This document shows positions 34,020 through 43,496 of a stretch of 64,000 nt of DNA, in pieces. The notes beneath the pieces were generated by a model. The model was not told the DNA's origin, searched no databases, and saw only the letters and a list, made by a program, of their open reading frames with translations. The translations under genes and the position numbers were made by a program. The stretch's first letter is position 1. Each line of letters starts with the position of its first letter. Source of the stretch: Escherichia sp. ESNIH1 (GTDB lineage: Bacteria > Pseudomonadota > Gammaproteobacteria > Enterobacterales > Enterobacteriaceae); NCBI GenBank assembly GCA_002918705.1, contig PQKR01000002.1:620001-684000 (forward strand). Reading direction: 5' to 3'.

Positions 34020-35498
34020 GTGTCCCGAAAAAACCGCCAGAACGGCGCAAAAAAGCCCGTCCGTACTGGTGACGGGTACAATAACTTCGCTGCCAAACTC
34101 GGCGGCTATACCGCCAATATTCAAAGCGGCGGGAGTTACCAGCCAGGCTATATCTCCCGTAACCGCGCCCAGCTGGAATTTGCCTACCGTTCATCATTTC
34201 TGGTTGGTGCTGGTGTAGACGCAATGGCCGATGATATGACCCGCAAGGGCATCAACATCAGCTCCAAGTTAGAGCCTGGGCAGAAAGGTGAGTTCGAGAA
34301 GTTCTGGGACGATATCGCTATCTGGGATGGCCTGAACGATACCTTGAAATGGTCCCGGCTTTACGGCGGCGCGCTGCTGGTGGTGCTGCTGGAAGGTCAG
34401 GACATGTCAACCCCGCTGAAGCTCGAACGCATCAAGGAGGGGCAGTTCAAAGGCGTCATGTGCCTGGACCGCTGGCAGGTAAACCCGAGCTATTACGATC
34501 TGGTGACTGATTACGGCCCTGAGTTCGGCAAGCCTAAGTATTACAAGGTGGTGACCAATCAGCAGGGGATCCCGCCGTGGAAGATTCACCACAGCCGTAT
34601 TATCCGCATGGAAGGCGACTCGCTACCATTCCAGCAGGCGCAGACTGAGAACGGCTGGGGTATGTCGGTTGTCGAGCGCATCTTCGAGCGCATTCAGGCC
34701 TTCGATACGGCGACGGTCGGCACCACGCAGCTCATTCACAAAGCGCACCTGCGCACGTACAGCATTGAGGGGCTGAGAAAGATTCTGGCCACCGGCGGCA
34801 CGCTGGAAGAAGGTCTGATGAAGCACATGGACATGATCCGTGAGTTTCAGACCATAGAAGGCATGACCATCATGGATAAAAATGATGAGTTCCAGACGCA
34901 CAGCTATTCGTTCGCAGGGATCGCCGACGTCATCCTTCGTTTTGCTGAGCAGGTGTCCGGTGCAACGGGCATCCCACTGGTGCGCCTGTTCGGGCAGTCG
35001 CCGTCCGGATTCAGCACCGGCGACGGGGATCTGGAGAACTACTACAGCCGGGTTAACTCACTACAGGAACGCCGCCTGCGCCGCCACATCCGCTGGCTGC
35101 TCGATATCACGTGGCGATCCCAGTTTGGTCAGCCGCTTCCGGACGATTTCACATTCGAGTTCAACAAGCTCTGGGAGATGTCGGATACCGACCGGGCGAC
35201 AATGGCCAGCAACGTGGCCACCGCCCTGGCGACTGCCGTGCGCGATATCGGCATGCCTCAGCACGCCGCGCTGAACGACCTGCGCAACCTGTCCGACATC
35301 ATCGGCATCGGCGGCTCTATCACCGACAAGGATATTGAAGATGCCAAAGCAGAATGGGAGGAGGCTGAATCTGAAACCGAACCTCCGCCGCAAATCGGAG
35401 CGCCAGTATCAGAAAAGCCTACAGGAGATAGCGCAGCAGGTCGGCGCGATAGTAACTGGCTCCTACGATGGTTCGCAGGCGAGCGCCGAGCAGGTTAA
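34020..35498 (+). CDS. Portal protein (DUF1073 family)
   Basis: Dodecameric DNA gate at one capsid vertex. The 492 residues have the family segments FAYRSSFLVGAGVDAMADDM, LKWSRLYGGALLVVLLEGQD, HHSRIIRMEGDSLPF and GATGIPLVRLFGQSPSGFST. GTG start at 34020 with AAGGAG upstream; the overlapping ATG two bases earlier is in another frame. Confidence 0.88.
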   Translation: MSRKNRQNGAKKPVRTGDGYNNFAAKLGGYTANIQSGGSYQPGYISRNRAQLEFAYRSSFLVGAGVDAMADDMTRKGINISSKLEPGQKGEFEKFWDDIAIWDGLNDTLKWSRLYGGALLVVLLEGQDMSTPLKLERIKEGQFKGVMCLDRWQVNPSYYDLVTDYGPEFGKPKYYKVVTNQQGIPPWKIHHSRIIRMEGDSLPFQQAQTENGWGMSVVERIFERIQAFDTATVGTTQLIHKAHLRTYSIEGLRKILATGGTLEEGLMKHMDMIREFQTIEGMTIMDKNDEFQTHSYSFAGIADVILRFAEQVSGATGIPLVRLFGQSPSGFSTGDGDLENYYSRVNSLQERRLRRHIRWLLDITWRSQFGQPLPDDFTFEFNKLWEMSDTDRATMASNVATALATAVRDIGMPQHAALNDLRNLSDIIGIGGSITDKDIEDAKAEWEEAESETEPPPQIGAPVSEKPTGDSAAGRRDSNWLLRWFAGERRAG

Positions 35499-36093
35499 TG
35501 CCCGTCTGATAGATTACTCCCTGCTGATTGACGACTGGGCCGACCGGGTCGCCAAACGCATGTTTCTCCAGGTTGAGCAGGAGGAGTGGAACCAGTGGCG
35601 CTCGGTATCGCAGGAAATCTCTGAGGGGTTGCGGGATGTCGTCAGCAATACGCCGGTTGGCTCCGTCGCTCAGGACATTGTTGCACGTCAGGTGCAGCTG
35701 ATTAAGTCGCTGCCGCTGGAGGCCGCCGACCGCGTCCGTGACATCCAGGCGCGCGCGATGGAAGCCGTCATCAACGGTGAACGCCCCGAAGCGCTCTACC
35801 GGATGATTATGGAGTCCGGCGACGTGGCGGAGAGCCGCGCGAAGATGATCTCCCGCACCGAGATTGGCCGGGCCACGACGGCGCTCACCCAGGCCCGTGC
35901 CGAGTCGATTGGTTCAGAGGGCTACTGGTGGCGCATTGAGGGAGCAGGAACGCGTGATTCTCACCGCCAGATGAAGGACAAGTTTGTGCGCTGGGATAAC
36001 CCACCTACGCTGGACGGCATGACCGGGCACGCCGGTTGCCTGCCGAACTGCAAATGCTGGCCAGAAGTACAGGTTCCCCCGCCGAGGAAATGA
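35341..36093 (+). CDS. Minor head protein, Mu gpF / SPP1 gp7 family
   Basis: Head morphogenesis protein bound to the portal. The 250 residues have the family motif region RAKMISRTEIGRATTALTQA and a C-terminal metal-binding-like GHAGCLPNCKCWPEVQ with clustered Cys/His. It overlaps the portal gene by about 160 bases. A TTG (35335) and the ATG (35341, AAGGA upstream) are candidates; a GGGAGGAGG lies further down with only CTG codons after it, so the start may be later. Confidence 0.82.
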   Translation: MPKQNGRRLNLKPNLRRKSERQYQKSLQEIAQQVGAIVTGSYDGSQASAEQVNARLIDYSLLIDDWADRVAKRMFLQVEQEEWNQWRSVSQEISEGLRDVVSNTPVGSVAQDIVARQVQLIKSLPLEAADRVRDIQARAMEAVINGERPEALYRMIMESGDVAESRAKMISRTEIGRATTALTQARAESIGSEGYWWRIEGAGTRDSHRQMKDKFVRWDNPPTLDGMTGHAGCLPNCKCWPEVQVPPPRK

Positions 36094-36131
36094 TTCATAA
36101 TGTGTGGATCTCAACTCGATAGGGATAGCAC

Positions 36132-36551
36132 ATGCCGCAAAAAATAGAGCTGTTAAATGGGTTTGAGTACACCCATGAGCGCCATAACTTCGGTGGAACA
36201 TGGGTGTACTATTGGCATTTCAAACCTGTTGATCAACCCGCTTGGTGTCCGTTCAGCTTGCCAACCGTGAACGTTAAAAAAGCAGATATGGTCAGCCTCT
36301 TGAGGGATCCTGATTCAGCCACCACTTTCTACAAAGACTGGCTTGAAAGAGCCAGCGACGTTGAAGCTGCAGAGCGTCGTTTAAGCCAGGCTCATTCTCA
36401 CCTTGAGCGTATTTCTGCCCCTGACTGGGGAGGGCGAGGAAACAACCCTGATAAGGATGCGCGGATCACTCGCCAGGCTCATGATGACTTCAATAGAGCT
36501 AAGCGGGAATTAGAAAGTGCTATACGAATACGAGAGCAGATGACCAAGTAA
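36132..36551 (+). CDS. Inserted protein of unknown function (139 aa)
   Basis: MPQKIELLNGFEYTHERHNF, GGTWVYYWHFKPVDQPAWCP is followed by a predicted coiled coil (DVEAAERRLSQAHSHLERIS ... DDFNRAKRELESAIRIREQM). It stands between the gpF-like and protease genes, has its own terminator directly after the stop, and is less GC-rich than its neighbours, so it is probably cargo rather than a virion gene. No family recognised. Confidence 0.65.
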   Translation: MPQKIELLNGFEYTHERHNFGGTWVYYWHFKPVDQPAWCPFSLPTVNVKKADMVSLLRDPDSATTFYKDWLERASDVEAAERRLSQAHSHLERISAPDWGGRGNNPDKDARITRQAHDDFNRAKRELESAIRIREQMTK

Positions 36552-36554
36552 CCG

Positions 36555-36578
36555 AGGCCGCCATTGAGCGGCCTTTTT
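36555..36578 (+). terminator. Terminator after the inserted gene
   Basis: AGGCCGC/GCGGCCT seven-bp stem with six-base loop, then five T. Confidence 0.8.
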
Positions 36579-36604
36579 ACTGCCCGCAATTCAGCAGGTA
36601 ACCC

Positions 36605-37867
36605 ATGAAATATTTTTTCGAGACCAGGCTCGGGGAAACCCGATTCCGCCTGACGGATGGCTCATTGCTTTGCAAAGACGTGCCGATTGCCCGAACGGGA
36701 TCGCAGGTCTACCTACCGGAAGAAATCAATCTTGAGCCAGATGCCAGCGGCACCGTCACTGTGTGGCGAACGGAAGACGAGGTTTTCTCGCCAGAAACGA
36801 TGGCGAGCTTCGAGGGCGTTGCCGTCACGGTAGGACACCCTGAAGACAGCGCTGGCAACATCCTGTTCGTCAATCCAGCAAACTTCGCTGAGCTGGCCCA
36901 CGGGCATATTCAGAACGTCCGCCGCGGCACCGGCGATAAAGCAGACCTGCTCATTGCCGACGTGCTGGTTAAAAGGCAGGAGGCAATCGACGCAATCGAG
37001 GCTGGTCTGACCGATGTCAGCTGCGGCTACGACGCGCTTTATAAGCAACTGGCGCCCGGCAAAGGCAAGCAGTACCAAATCACCGGTAACCATCTGGCTG
37101 TTGGCATTGACCGCGGCCGGGCGGGTTCCCGCTGTGCAATCGGGGATTCGGCCCCATCAAAACCAAAGGAGAAGCCTGCAATGTCATGGCTTAAAAAACT
37201 GGCTCAGGCCATTAAAACGAAAGATGAGGACGCGCTCGCACGGCTCATCGACGAAGCGCCGGACATGCCATCAGAAGGCATGGGTTCGATCCCCGGATTG
37301 ACCATCAACATGAACGTGCCGTCACAGGCCACCTCGCTGCCGGCTGACCAGAAGACTACGGTCGATGAAGATGCCGATCCGGAGAAGAAAACCGGCGATG
37401 AAGAGGTGCCTGCCTGGGCTACCGCCCTGATTGCCCGCATCGAAAAGCTGGAGGGTAAAACTGGCGACGCTGATCCGGACGACGACACCAAAACCGGTGA
37501 CGAAGACGCGGAAGAGGACGCAAAGGTAACCGGCGACGCAGCGTATAAGCGCAACATCATCGGCGACGCGGAGATCATCTGCCCGGGCTTCCAGCCAACA
37601 GGCGACAAAGGCCTGAAACGTCAGGTGCTCAACCAGGCTCTGCGCACGGGCGACAGCCTGAAGGCGTTTGGCATTGCCGACTTCGGCAAAGCGCCGAAGG
37701 CCACCGTTGATGCGGTATTCAAGGCGGCTGTCGAGATCAGCAAGGCCAGGAACCACATCACCCCGCCAACTGGCAAGCGTACAGGCGACCACTTTCGCGG
37801 CCCTGTAACCCCGGCTGAATTGAACAAAATCAACGCCGAATTCTGGAACAAAAATAAGGGTAAATAA
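36605..37867 (+). CDS. DUF2213 prohead protease fused to a scaffold-like tail
   Basis: The 420 residues have a protease-type N-terminal domain (FEGVAVTVGHPEDSAGNILF with the catalytic-type His, then ADVLVKRQEAIDAIEAGLTD and VSCGY with a candidate Ser, about 70-145). An acidic, low-complexity scaffold part follows (about 195-330, rich in GDE and TGDEDAEEDA) and ends with GPVTPAELNKINAEFW. This is the layout of lambda C-Nu3: maturation protease plus scaffold in one frame. AGGTAAC precedes the ATG. Confidence 0.82.
   Translation: MKYFFETRLGETRFRLTDGSLLCKDVPIARTGSQVYLPEEINLEPDASGTVTVWRTEDEVFSPETMASFEGVAVTVGHPEDSAGNILFVNPANFAELAHGHIQNVRRGTGDKADLLIADVLVKRQEAIDAIEAGLTDVSCGYDALYKQLAPGKGKQYQITGNHLAVGIDRGRAGSRCAIGDSAPSKPKEKPAMSWLKKLAQAIKTKDEDALARLIDEAPDMPSEGMGSIPGLTINMNVPSQATSLPADQKTTVDEDADPEKKTGDEEVPAWATALIARIEKLEGKTGDADPDDDTKTGDEDAEEDAKVTGDAAYKRNIIGDAEIICPGFQPTGDKGLKRQVLNQALRTGDSLKAFGIADFGKAPKATVDAVFKAAVEISKARNHITPPTGKRTGDHFRGPVTPAELNKINAEFWNKNKGK
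37181..37867 (+). CDS. Possible nested scaffold protein from an internal start
   Basis: ATG at codon 193 of the protease gene (MSWLKKLAQAIKTKDEDALA) is preceded by AAAGGAG about ten bases upstream, exactly where the protease domain ends and the scaffold-like region begins. Translation here would give a 228-residue scaffold alone, as lambda makes Nu3 inside C. The site is visible; its use is inferred. Confidence 0.5.
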   Translation: MSWLKKLAQAIKTKDEDALARLIDEAPDMPSEGMGSIPGLTINMNVPSQATSLPADQKTTVDEDADPEKKTGDEEVPAWATALIARIEKLEGKTGDADPDDDTKTGDEDAEEDAKVTGDAAYKRNIIGDAEIICPGFQPTGDKGLKRQVLNQALRTGDSLKAFGIADFGKAPKATVDAVFKAAVEISKARNHITPPTGKRTGDHFRGPVTPAELNKINAEFWNKNKGK

Positions 37868-37868
37868 T

Positions 37869-38387
37869 ATGGCTGGTAAGGCTTATTTAACTCGCCTGGG
37901 GATCGGCTTCCCCGGCGCTATCACTCGCCCGCAGGATCTCACCGCTGAGCCTGCAATTCTCGATGCCGCTAAGCCATTCCCTTCGTATGGCCTGGCTGGC
38001 AAAAATCTCAACGGTAAATTTGTACCGCTGGAAGCCGGTGATGACATCGATGATGTTGCTGGCCTGTTCGTTCGTCCGTACCCAACCACCAACCCGACTG
38101 ACGCTCGGGCGCTCGGTGTTACGGCTGGCTACACCGGCGACCAGCTGAAACGTGGTTATATCTGCGTGGCTGTTCCTACTGCTCAGGCCGGTACCGCCAA
38201 GAAGGGCGACAAGGTTTATATCCGCGTTGCTGCGCCGACGGCGTCCAGCCCTCTCGGCTCTATTGTGCTCACCCCGGACGGAACTGCCGCTAATACCCCG
38301 GAGCTGACTATTGCGAAAGTGATGGGCCCGGGCGATGCGGCGGCAACCACCACCCACGGCAACGTTGAAATCGCCTACAACATCTAA
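37869..38387 (+). CDS. Capsid decoration / structural cement protein
   Basis: The 172 residues start one base after the protease stop: MAGKAYLTRLGIGFPGAITR. LGVTAGYTGDQLKRGYICVA and KGDKVYIRV look like a beta-rich cement domain (Gp24-like). It sits directly before the major capsid gene, the usual place of a head stabiliser. Assigned from order and pattern. Confidence 0.72.
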   Translation: MAGKAYLTRLGIGFPGAITRPQDLTAEPAILDAAKPFPSYGLAGKNLNGKFVPLEAGDDIDDVAGLFVRPYPTTNPTDARALGVTAGYTGDQLKRGYICVAVPTAQAGTAKKGDKVYIRVAAPTASSPLGSIVLTPDGTAANTPELTIAKVMGPGDAAATTTHGNVEIAYNI

Positions 38388-38397
38388 GGAACGATGA

Positions 38398-39342
38398 ATG
38401 TTTACTATCGATAAAGCCACCGTAGACGCTGCTGGCGTATTCCTGGTCGGTGAACTTGAGCGCCTTGATCAGACGCTTAACCTGCCGCTGGTCAGCTATA
38501 AGTGGTCGCGTGACATGCCGCTGCGCAGCGACGTTTCCATTGCTGACGAGCAGTCTTCTTTCACTAACACCGATCTGGCAGCCGCTGGTGGCGTAAACCC
38601 GAACGGTAAAAACTGGATCGGGAAAAACTCCACTGCGATCCCACAGACCAATCTCTCCATTGAGAAGACCGCTCAACCGCTGAGCCTGTGGGGCATGGAG
38701 CTGGGTTGGACACTGCCAGAGCTGGCTTCTGCACAGCAGGTAGGCCGCCCGGTAGACAGCCAGAAATACGACGCCATGCAGTTGAAGTGGAACATGGACA
38801 TCGATGAACAGGTTTACATCGGTGACAGCGATCTGGGTGTTACCGGCCTGCTGAACCTCTCACAGGTAACGCCAATCAGCGCGGCCAAAGCGTGGGCTAC
38901 CGCCACACCTGATGAAATCGTGCAGGACTTTAACCTGCTTCTTTCCCAGGCGTGGGTTAACTCAGGCTACGCGATCTGCCCGGCAAAGGTCGGTCTGGCC
39001 CCGGAACTGTTCAGCCTGCTGGTGAGCAAAAAGGTATCCGACGCAGGGAATATCTCTGTTATGGAATACGTGAAGATCAACTGCATCGCGTTCCAGGAGA
39101 ACGGCGTGCCGCTGGAAATCGTGTCCATGAAGTGGGCGTCAAAGCGTGGCGCAGCTGGGGCTCATCGCATGGTGGCGTATACCCAGGATGAGAAATTTAT
39201 TCGCTTCCCGCTGGTGCCGCTGCTGAATACCCCGCTGGAATACCGCGGCCTGTACCAGCTGACAACCTACTACGGCCGCCTGGGCCAGGTTGAAACCCCG
39301 TACGGCAATACTATTTCCTACATGGACGTGCCTGTAGCATAA
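38398..39342 (+). CDS. Major capsid protein (DUF2184 family)
   Basis: The 314 residues begin MFTIDKATVDAAGVFLVGEL; segments WSRDMPLRSDVSIADEQSSF, WGMELGWTLPELASAQQVGR, LKWNMDIDEQVYIGDSDLGV and RFPLVPLLNTPLEYRGLYQL fit the DUF2184 HK97-fold capsid proteins. Place after cement and protease genes supports it. Confidence 0.85.
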   Translation: MFTIDKATVDAAGVFLVGELERLDQTLNLPLVSYKWSRDMPLRSDVSIADEQSSFTNTDLAAAGGVNPNGKNWIGKNSTAIPQTNLSIEKTAQPLSLWGMELGWTLPELASAQQVGRPVDSQKYDAMQLKWNMDIDEQVYIGDSDLGVTGLLNLSQVTPISAAKAWATATPDEIVQDFNLLLSQAWVNSGYAICPAKVGLAPELFSLLVSKKVSDAGNISVMEYVKINCIAFQENGVPLEIVSMKWASKRGAAGAHRMVAYTQDEKFIRFPLVPLLNTPLEYRGLYQLTTYYGRLGQVETPYGNTISYMDVPVA

Positions 39343-39380
39343 CCCACATGGCGGGGGATCCCCGCCGTTCTGGAGAGAAC

Positions 39381-39746
39381 ATGAAATATCTCGTAACTAC
39401 CGGTGCGGTTTTGCGCTTCACCGACGGATCGCAAGTAGAGCTGATCCCCGGCGTGCACAGCTTCGATAAGCATGTGACCGAGCACTGGGCATTTGGCGCT
39501 CATGCGCGGGCCATCGATGAAGATGAGCTGAAGCAGAGTCAGGGCGACGATGAGCTCTCGCTTAAGGTCACCGGGCTGGAAACCACCATCACCGGCCTGC
39601 AGCAGCAGCTGACAGACAAAGACACGACTATCGCAGAGCAGTCGACCACCATCACCGGCCTGCAGCAGCAGCTGGACGAACTGAATGAAAAGCTGGCCGC
39701 GCAGGAGACTGGTAATGGCAAAAAACAGTCGTCTGCCAACAAATGA
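39381..39746 (+). CDS. Small structural protein with C-terminal coiled coil (121 aa)
   Basis: N-terminal globular part (MKYLVTTGAVLRFTDGSQVE, HWAFGAHARAI) and a C-terminal coiled coil with two exact copies of TTITGLQQQL, 21 residues apart (three heptads). The DNA repeat of 30 bp is identical at 39582-39611 and 39645-39674. GGAGAG before the ATG. It overlaps the next gene by 32 bases. Role in head-tail joining is inferred from place. Confidence 0.65.
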   Translation: MKYLVTTGAVLRFTDGSQVELIPGVHSFDKHVTEHWAFGAHARAIDEDELKQSQGDDELSLKVTGLETTITGLQQQLTDKDTTIAEQSTTITGLQQQLDELNEKLAAQETGNGKKQSSANK

Positions 39747-40122
39747 TCAGTTCCGTACCGACTTCCCTGAGTTCGCTAACGCTGCCCGCTATCCGGACCC
39801 CGCGGTAAATTTTTACCTGGGGCAGGCTGACGTGATCCTCAACCAGGACGTGCTGGGCGACCAGTTCGTCTATCTTGCTGAGCTGTTCACGGCGCATTAC
39901 GTCGAGCTGCGCGGTCGCGCGCTGGCGGGCGCAGCTGGTGGATTCGTCAGTAGTGGGGGCAGTGGCGTGGCGTCGTCCAAGTCTGTCGATAAGGTCAGCG
40001 TCAGCTATGACAACTCAGGCACCATCAACCCTGATGCCGGGTTCTGGAATAAAACCGGGTACGGCCAGGAGTTCTTCTGGTGGTGGTCGATGTTTGGCGC
40101 TGGCGGGCGGCAGCTGTTATGA
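39715..40122 (+). CDS. DUF4054-family head-tail protein
   Basis: The 135 residues: FRTDFPEFANAARYPDPAVN, FYLGQADVILNQDVLG, AELFTAHYVELRGRAL and C-terminal NKTGYGQEFFWWWSMFGAGG. This matches the DUF4054 (head-tail connector, gp6-like) proteins of DUF3383 myophages. Starts within the previous gene and overlaps the next by ATGA. Confidence 0.78.
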   Translation: MAKNSRLPTNDQFRTDFPEFANAARYPDPAVNFYLGQADVILNQDVLGDQFVYLAELFTAHYVELRGRALAGAAGGFVSSGGSGVASSKSVDKVSVSYDNSGTINPDAGFWNKTGYGQEFFWWWSMFGAGGRQLL

Positions 40123-40625
40123 GCGGGGTAAAAGTAAGAGCGGATAAGGCTGCGTCAGTGCTGACTGGTCTTGCCCGTCTGTCGAAGATGGATGTGCTGG
40201 TCGGCATCCCTGAAGCCAACGCCGTGCGCGAGGACGGGGAGGAGCTGAACAACGCGGAGATAGGCTACCTGCAGGCGACTGGCGCGACGGTCAGTCTCGG
40301 TGGGCGGGAGGTTACCCTGCCACCGCGCCCATTCCTAGATATCGGCATCGAGGATTCAGAAAACGAAACCTCTCTGCATCTGAAGGCAGCCGCCGGAATG
40401 GCTCTTGATTGTGACTTTGCAGGTGCTGAGCGGGAACTTACGGGCGCTGGCCAGTTAGCATCTGATGCCGCCAAACGCGTTATCAGTGACGGTGACCGGT
40501 TGATCCCTATTTCTGATATGACTAAGGCCAGGCGACGGGAGCAGGGCTTACCCGGCGACAAGCCGCTCTACGCCCATGGCTATCTTCTCCGCTCGATCAC
40601 CTACGTTGTGAGAGGTAAAAAATAA
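40119..40625 (+). CDS. Virion morphogenesis protein (head-tail/tail completion)
   Basis: The 168 residues contain LSKMDVLVGIPEANA, NNAEIGYLQATGA and PPRPFLDIGIEDSE, the pattern of small tail-completion proteins that contact the head connector. ATGA-type overlap with the gene before and one-base contact with the next. Exact role not known. Confidence 0.65.
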   Translation: MSGVKVRADKAASVLTGLARLSKMDVLVGIPEANAVREDGEELNNAEIGYLQATGATVSLGGREVTLPPRPFLDIGIEDSENETSLHLKAAAGMALDCDFAGAERELTGAGQLASDAAKRVISDGDRLIPISDMTKARRREQGLPGDKPLYAHGYLLRSITYVVRGKK

Positions 40626-41011
40626 TGCCTTTTCTCGATGTCACAGAGGTTTTGTCAGATCCCGATTTCTGCGATTACACCCTGGTCTGCACCCGCAACC
40701 ACCAAATGAAGGATGCTGACGGGTTCGCGACCAACACCAAAGAGGAGATCCCCTTCAATGGCGTGGTGACGGTGGATCGCTCTCTGGAAGCCAAACGCAT
40801 GGCGGCAGGGCAGGTTATCGGCGGTGCGATTCTGGTGGTTACCACTTTCCGCTTAACCCAGGGAAAGACAGCTCTGGATGCCGACGTGGTGCTCTACAAC
40901 GGGCGGCACTACCGTGTCACGTTTGTGGATCCTTACACCTCTTACGGCGCTGGCTTCGTTCAGGCGCACTGCGAGTTGATGGAGTTCGACGGAGGCACAC
41001 CAGTTGAATGA
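40625..41011 (+). CDS. Head-closure / stopper-type protein (128 aa)
   Basis: MPFLDVTEVLSDPDFCDYTL, TKEEIPFNGVVTVD, ILVVTTFRLTQGKTALDADV, VLYNGRHYRVTFVDPYTSYG suggest a small beta-barrel like phage stopper proteins. Third of a set of overlapping connector genes. Function by place. Confidence 0.65.
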   Translation: MPFLDVTEVLSDPDFCDYTLVCTRNHQMKDADGFATNTKEEIPFNGVVTVDRSLEAKRMAAGQVIGGAILVVTTFRLTQGKTALDADVVLYNGRHYRVTFVDPYTSYGAGFVQAHCELMEFDGGTPVE

Positions 41012-41546
41012 CACCACGCAACCCGGCTACCTGACGCCCACCAGCCCGGCACCACAGTATGACCAGGCGCTGGAGCGCGAGCTCAGCCGGTGGATACGCG
41101 GTGTTTCCGGGCTGCCTGACGGCATGGCTATGCCACGCTTTACCGACCCTCAACCTGCGATCCCTGCGCTGGGCACTAACTGGTGCGGGTTCGGTATCAC
41201 CGACTTTCAGGACTCAGCCAATCCGGCAGATGTCACCAAAGACGACGACACCGACTACCAGTGGCAATTTGAAACGCTGGTGGTGCTCTGCTGCTTTTAT
41301 GGCCCTGCCGGGCAGGCTTACGCCAAAACGTTCCGTAGCGGCCTGTTCGTCTCGCAGAACAACGCCGAATTAAACCGGGTCGGACTCACGCTCGGCGAGG
41401 TTGGGCGGATCATCCCGTCACCGGAGTTCATCAACAACCAGTGGCAACGCCGCTATGACCTGTCCGTGACACTGCGCCGTAAAGCGGTGCGTGAGTACGG
41501 CATCAAATCATTCCTTTCTGCTCCAGTACAATTTTTCGGAGATTAA
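41004..41546 (+). CDS. Neck/tail terminator-like protein (180 aa)
   Basis: TTG start overlapping the gene before. NWCGFGITDFQDSANP, YQWQFETLVVLCCFYGPAGQ and NNQWQRRYDLSVTLRRKAVR resemble the neck-terminator (LIC_12616-like) proteins that lie just before tail sheath genes. It would cap the tail tube at the neck. Confidence 0.7.
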   Translation: MNDTTQPGYLTPTSPAPQYDQALERELSRWIRGVSGLPDGMAMPRFTDPQPAIPALGTNWCGFGITDFQDSANPADVTKDDDTDYQWQFETLVVLCCFYGPAGQAYAKTFRSGLFVSQNNAELNRVGLTLGEVGRIIPSPEFINNQWQRRYDLSVTLRRKAVREYGIKSFLSAPVQFFGD

Positions 41547-41549
41547 CCT

Positions 41550-43043
41550 ATGCCTAACGGCTTATCCGTATCACGCGTCGTGCGCGTGCAGGTTTCGCTC
41601 GCGCTCAGGGCGTCAGAGGGGCGCGACTTCGGCGCTCTGCTTATCCTTGGTACGTCCGGCGTCCTGAAAGCACCAGAAGTCATGCGCCTGTACAACGACA
41701 TCGAAAGCTTGGCCGCCGACTTCGGCACCACCTCGGAGGAGTACAAGGCCGCAAACCTGTACTTCCAGCAGTCGCCGCAGCCTCTCAACCTGTATATCGG
41801 CACAATGGACAGAACGCCCGTACCGGCAACCGCAGGCACACTTACAGGTGCGCAGCTGAATGCCAGTGAGCAGCGTGTTGATAATTTCAGCGCTGTTACA
41901 GACGGCGCTCTGAAAATCACGATTGACGGTGTAGCCAAGAACATCACCGCGGTCGACTTGTCCGCAGTTACCACGCTGGATGAGGTTGCTACAGCGATCA
42001 CCACTAAGCTGGCCAGCGCGGTGGTAACCTGGAATGCCGTCACCTCGCATTTCCTGATCACTTCATCGTCTACCGGGGCTACCTCGGTTGTGGGCATTCC
42101 TACTGCTGCTGGTGCAGGTACTGACCTGGCTCCGCTAATGGGTATCGACGCTGGTAGTAAGCCGGTAGCTGTTAACGGTACTGCGGCACAGTCTGGTTCT
42201 GCTACGCCATCAGTTTCCGCCGCGCTGAATTACTCTGCTGACTGGTACGGACTGGTTATCGCCGATAAGACGATGACGGACCAGGATCATCTCGACGTTG
42301 CTGCGCTGATTGGCTCTGCAAGCGATTCCCGCGTGTACGGTGTCACCACGGCAGACTCGAAAGTACTGAGCGCCACCGATGCGACTGACATCGCCAGCAA
42401 GCTGAAAGCAGCGGGCTATGGCCGGGTGTTCTGCCAGTACAGTCAGGTGCCGTATGCTGCGGCGTCGGCGTTCGGGCGCGCGTTTACCGTTAACTTTCTC
42501 GGTAACAACACCACGATCACCCTGAAGTTCAAGCAGGAGCCGGGCATCACCGCCGAAACGATCACCGCGCAGCAGGCCGACACACTGAAGGCCAAAAACT
42601 GCAACGTGTTTGTGCGCTACGCCAACGACACCGCCATCATCCAGGAAGGCGTGATGTCCAACGGTGACTTCTTCGATGAGCGCCACGGGCTGGACTGGCT
42701 ACAAAACTATGTCCAGAACAACCTCTGGAATCTGCTGTACAGCTCAACCACCAAGATCCCCCAAACCGAAGCTGGCGTAACGCGCCTGCTCACCAACGTG
42801 GAACAGTCAATGGACCAGGCGGTGAATAACGGGCTGGTGGCTCCGGGTATATGGGCTGGCGGGGCGATTGGCCAGATTCAGCCGGGCGATACGCTGACCA
42901 AGGGCTATTACGTCTATGCCAACCCTCTGAGCTCGCAGGCGCAGGCGGATCGCGAGGCGCGTAAAGCGCCTGTGATTCAGGTTGCGGCAAAGCTAGCTGG
43001 CGCGGTTCATTTCGCCGATGTCCTCATCGATGTGGTTCGCTAA
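41550..43043 (+). CDS. Contractile tail sheath (DUF3383)
   Basis: The 497 residues begin [20 protein letters not shown] and contain [49 protein letters not shown] and the C-terminal [20 protein letters not shown], as in DUF3383 sheath proteins. It makes the tail contractile, so this is a myovirus despite the lambdoid early genes. Confidence 0.9.
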   Translation: MPNGLSVSRVVRVQVSLALRASEGRDFGALLILGTSGVLKAPEVMRLYNDIESLAADFGTTSEEYKAANLYFQQSPQPLNLYIGTMDRTPVPATAGTLTGAQLNASEQRVDNFSAVTDGALKITIDGVAKNITAVDLSAVTTLDEVATAITTKLASAVVTWNAVTSHFLITSSSTGATSVVGIPTAAGAGTDLAPLMGIDAGSKPVAVNGTAAQSGSATPSVSAALNYSADWYGLVIADKTMTDQDHLDVAALIGSASDSRVYGVTTADSKVLSATDATDIASKLKAAGYGRVFCQYSQVPYAAASAFGRAFTVNFLGNNTTITLKFKQEPGITAETITAQQADTLKAKNCNVFVRYANDTAIIQEGVMSNGDFFDERHGLDWLQNYVQNNLWNLLYSSTTKIPQTEAGVTRLLTNVEQSMDQAVNNGLVAPGIWAGGAIGQIQPGDTLTKGYYVYANPLSSQAQADREARKAPVIQVAAKLAGAVHFADVLIDVVR

Positions 43044-43052
43044 GGAGCGAAA

Positions 43053-43493
43053 ATGAGCACTTATTCTTTTATCGATGTATCCGCGTCCCTGACCGGACCG
43101 ACCGGGATAATTGACCTCGGTTATGGTTCTGCAAACTCGGAAGAAGGCATCACGGTCACCATGACCGAAAACAAAAACACTATGACGGTCGGCGCGGACG
43201 GCGAGGTAATGCACAGCCTTCACGCTGGGAAGAGCGGAACCATCACGGTAACCCTCCTGAAAACGTCACCGGTGAATAAGAAATTGTCTCTGGCATACAA
43301 CGCGCAGAGCCAGTCGTCAGCCCTGTGGGGCAATAACGTTTTCGTGATCCGCAACAGCGTATCCGGCGACATCACCACCGCACGCGCCTGTGCATTCCAG
43401 AAGCAACCCGACCACGCGAATGCTAAAGAGGGCGGCACCGTGGCTTGGGTCTTTGACGCGGGCAAAATCGACCAGTTACTCGGGGAGTTTTAA
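43053..43493 (+). CDS. Tail tube protein (DUF3277)
   Basis: The 146 residues: MSTYSFIDVSASLTGPTGII, EEGITVTMTENKNTMTVGAD, HAGKSGTITVTLLKTSPVNK, as in DUF3277 inner tail-tube proteins. It follows the sheath gene after nine bases with AAGGAG before the ATG. Confidence 0.87.
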   Translation: MSTYSFIDVSASLTGPTGIIDLGYGSANSEEGITVTMTENKNTMTVGADGEVMHSLHAGKSGTITVTLLKTSPVNKKLSLAYNAQSQSSALWGNNVFVIRNSVSGDITTARACAFQKQPDHANAKEGGTVAWVFDAGKIDQLLGEF

Positions 43494-43496
43494 TTC

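Noticed and set aside
39582-39674. Duplicated 30-bp repeat as a mobile or regulatory element
   Set aside because: It is in frame and encodes two TTITGLQQQL coiled-coil heptad blocks, so it is explained by protein repeat structure.
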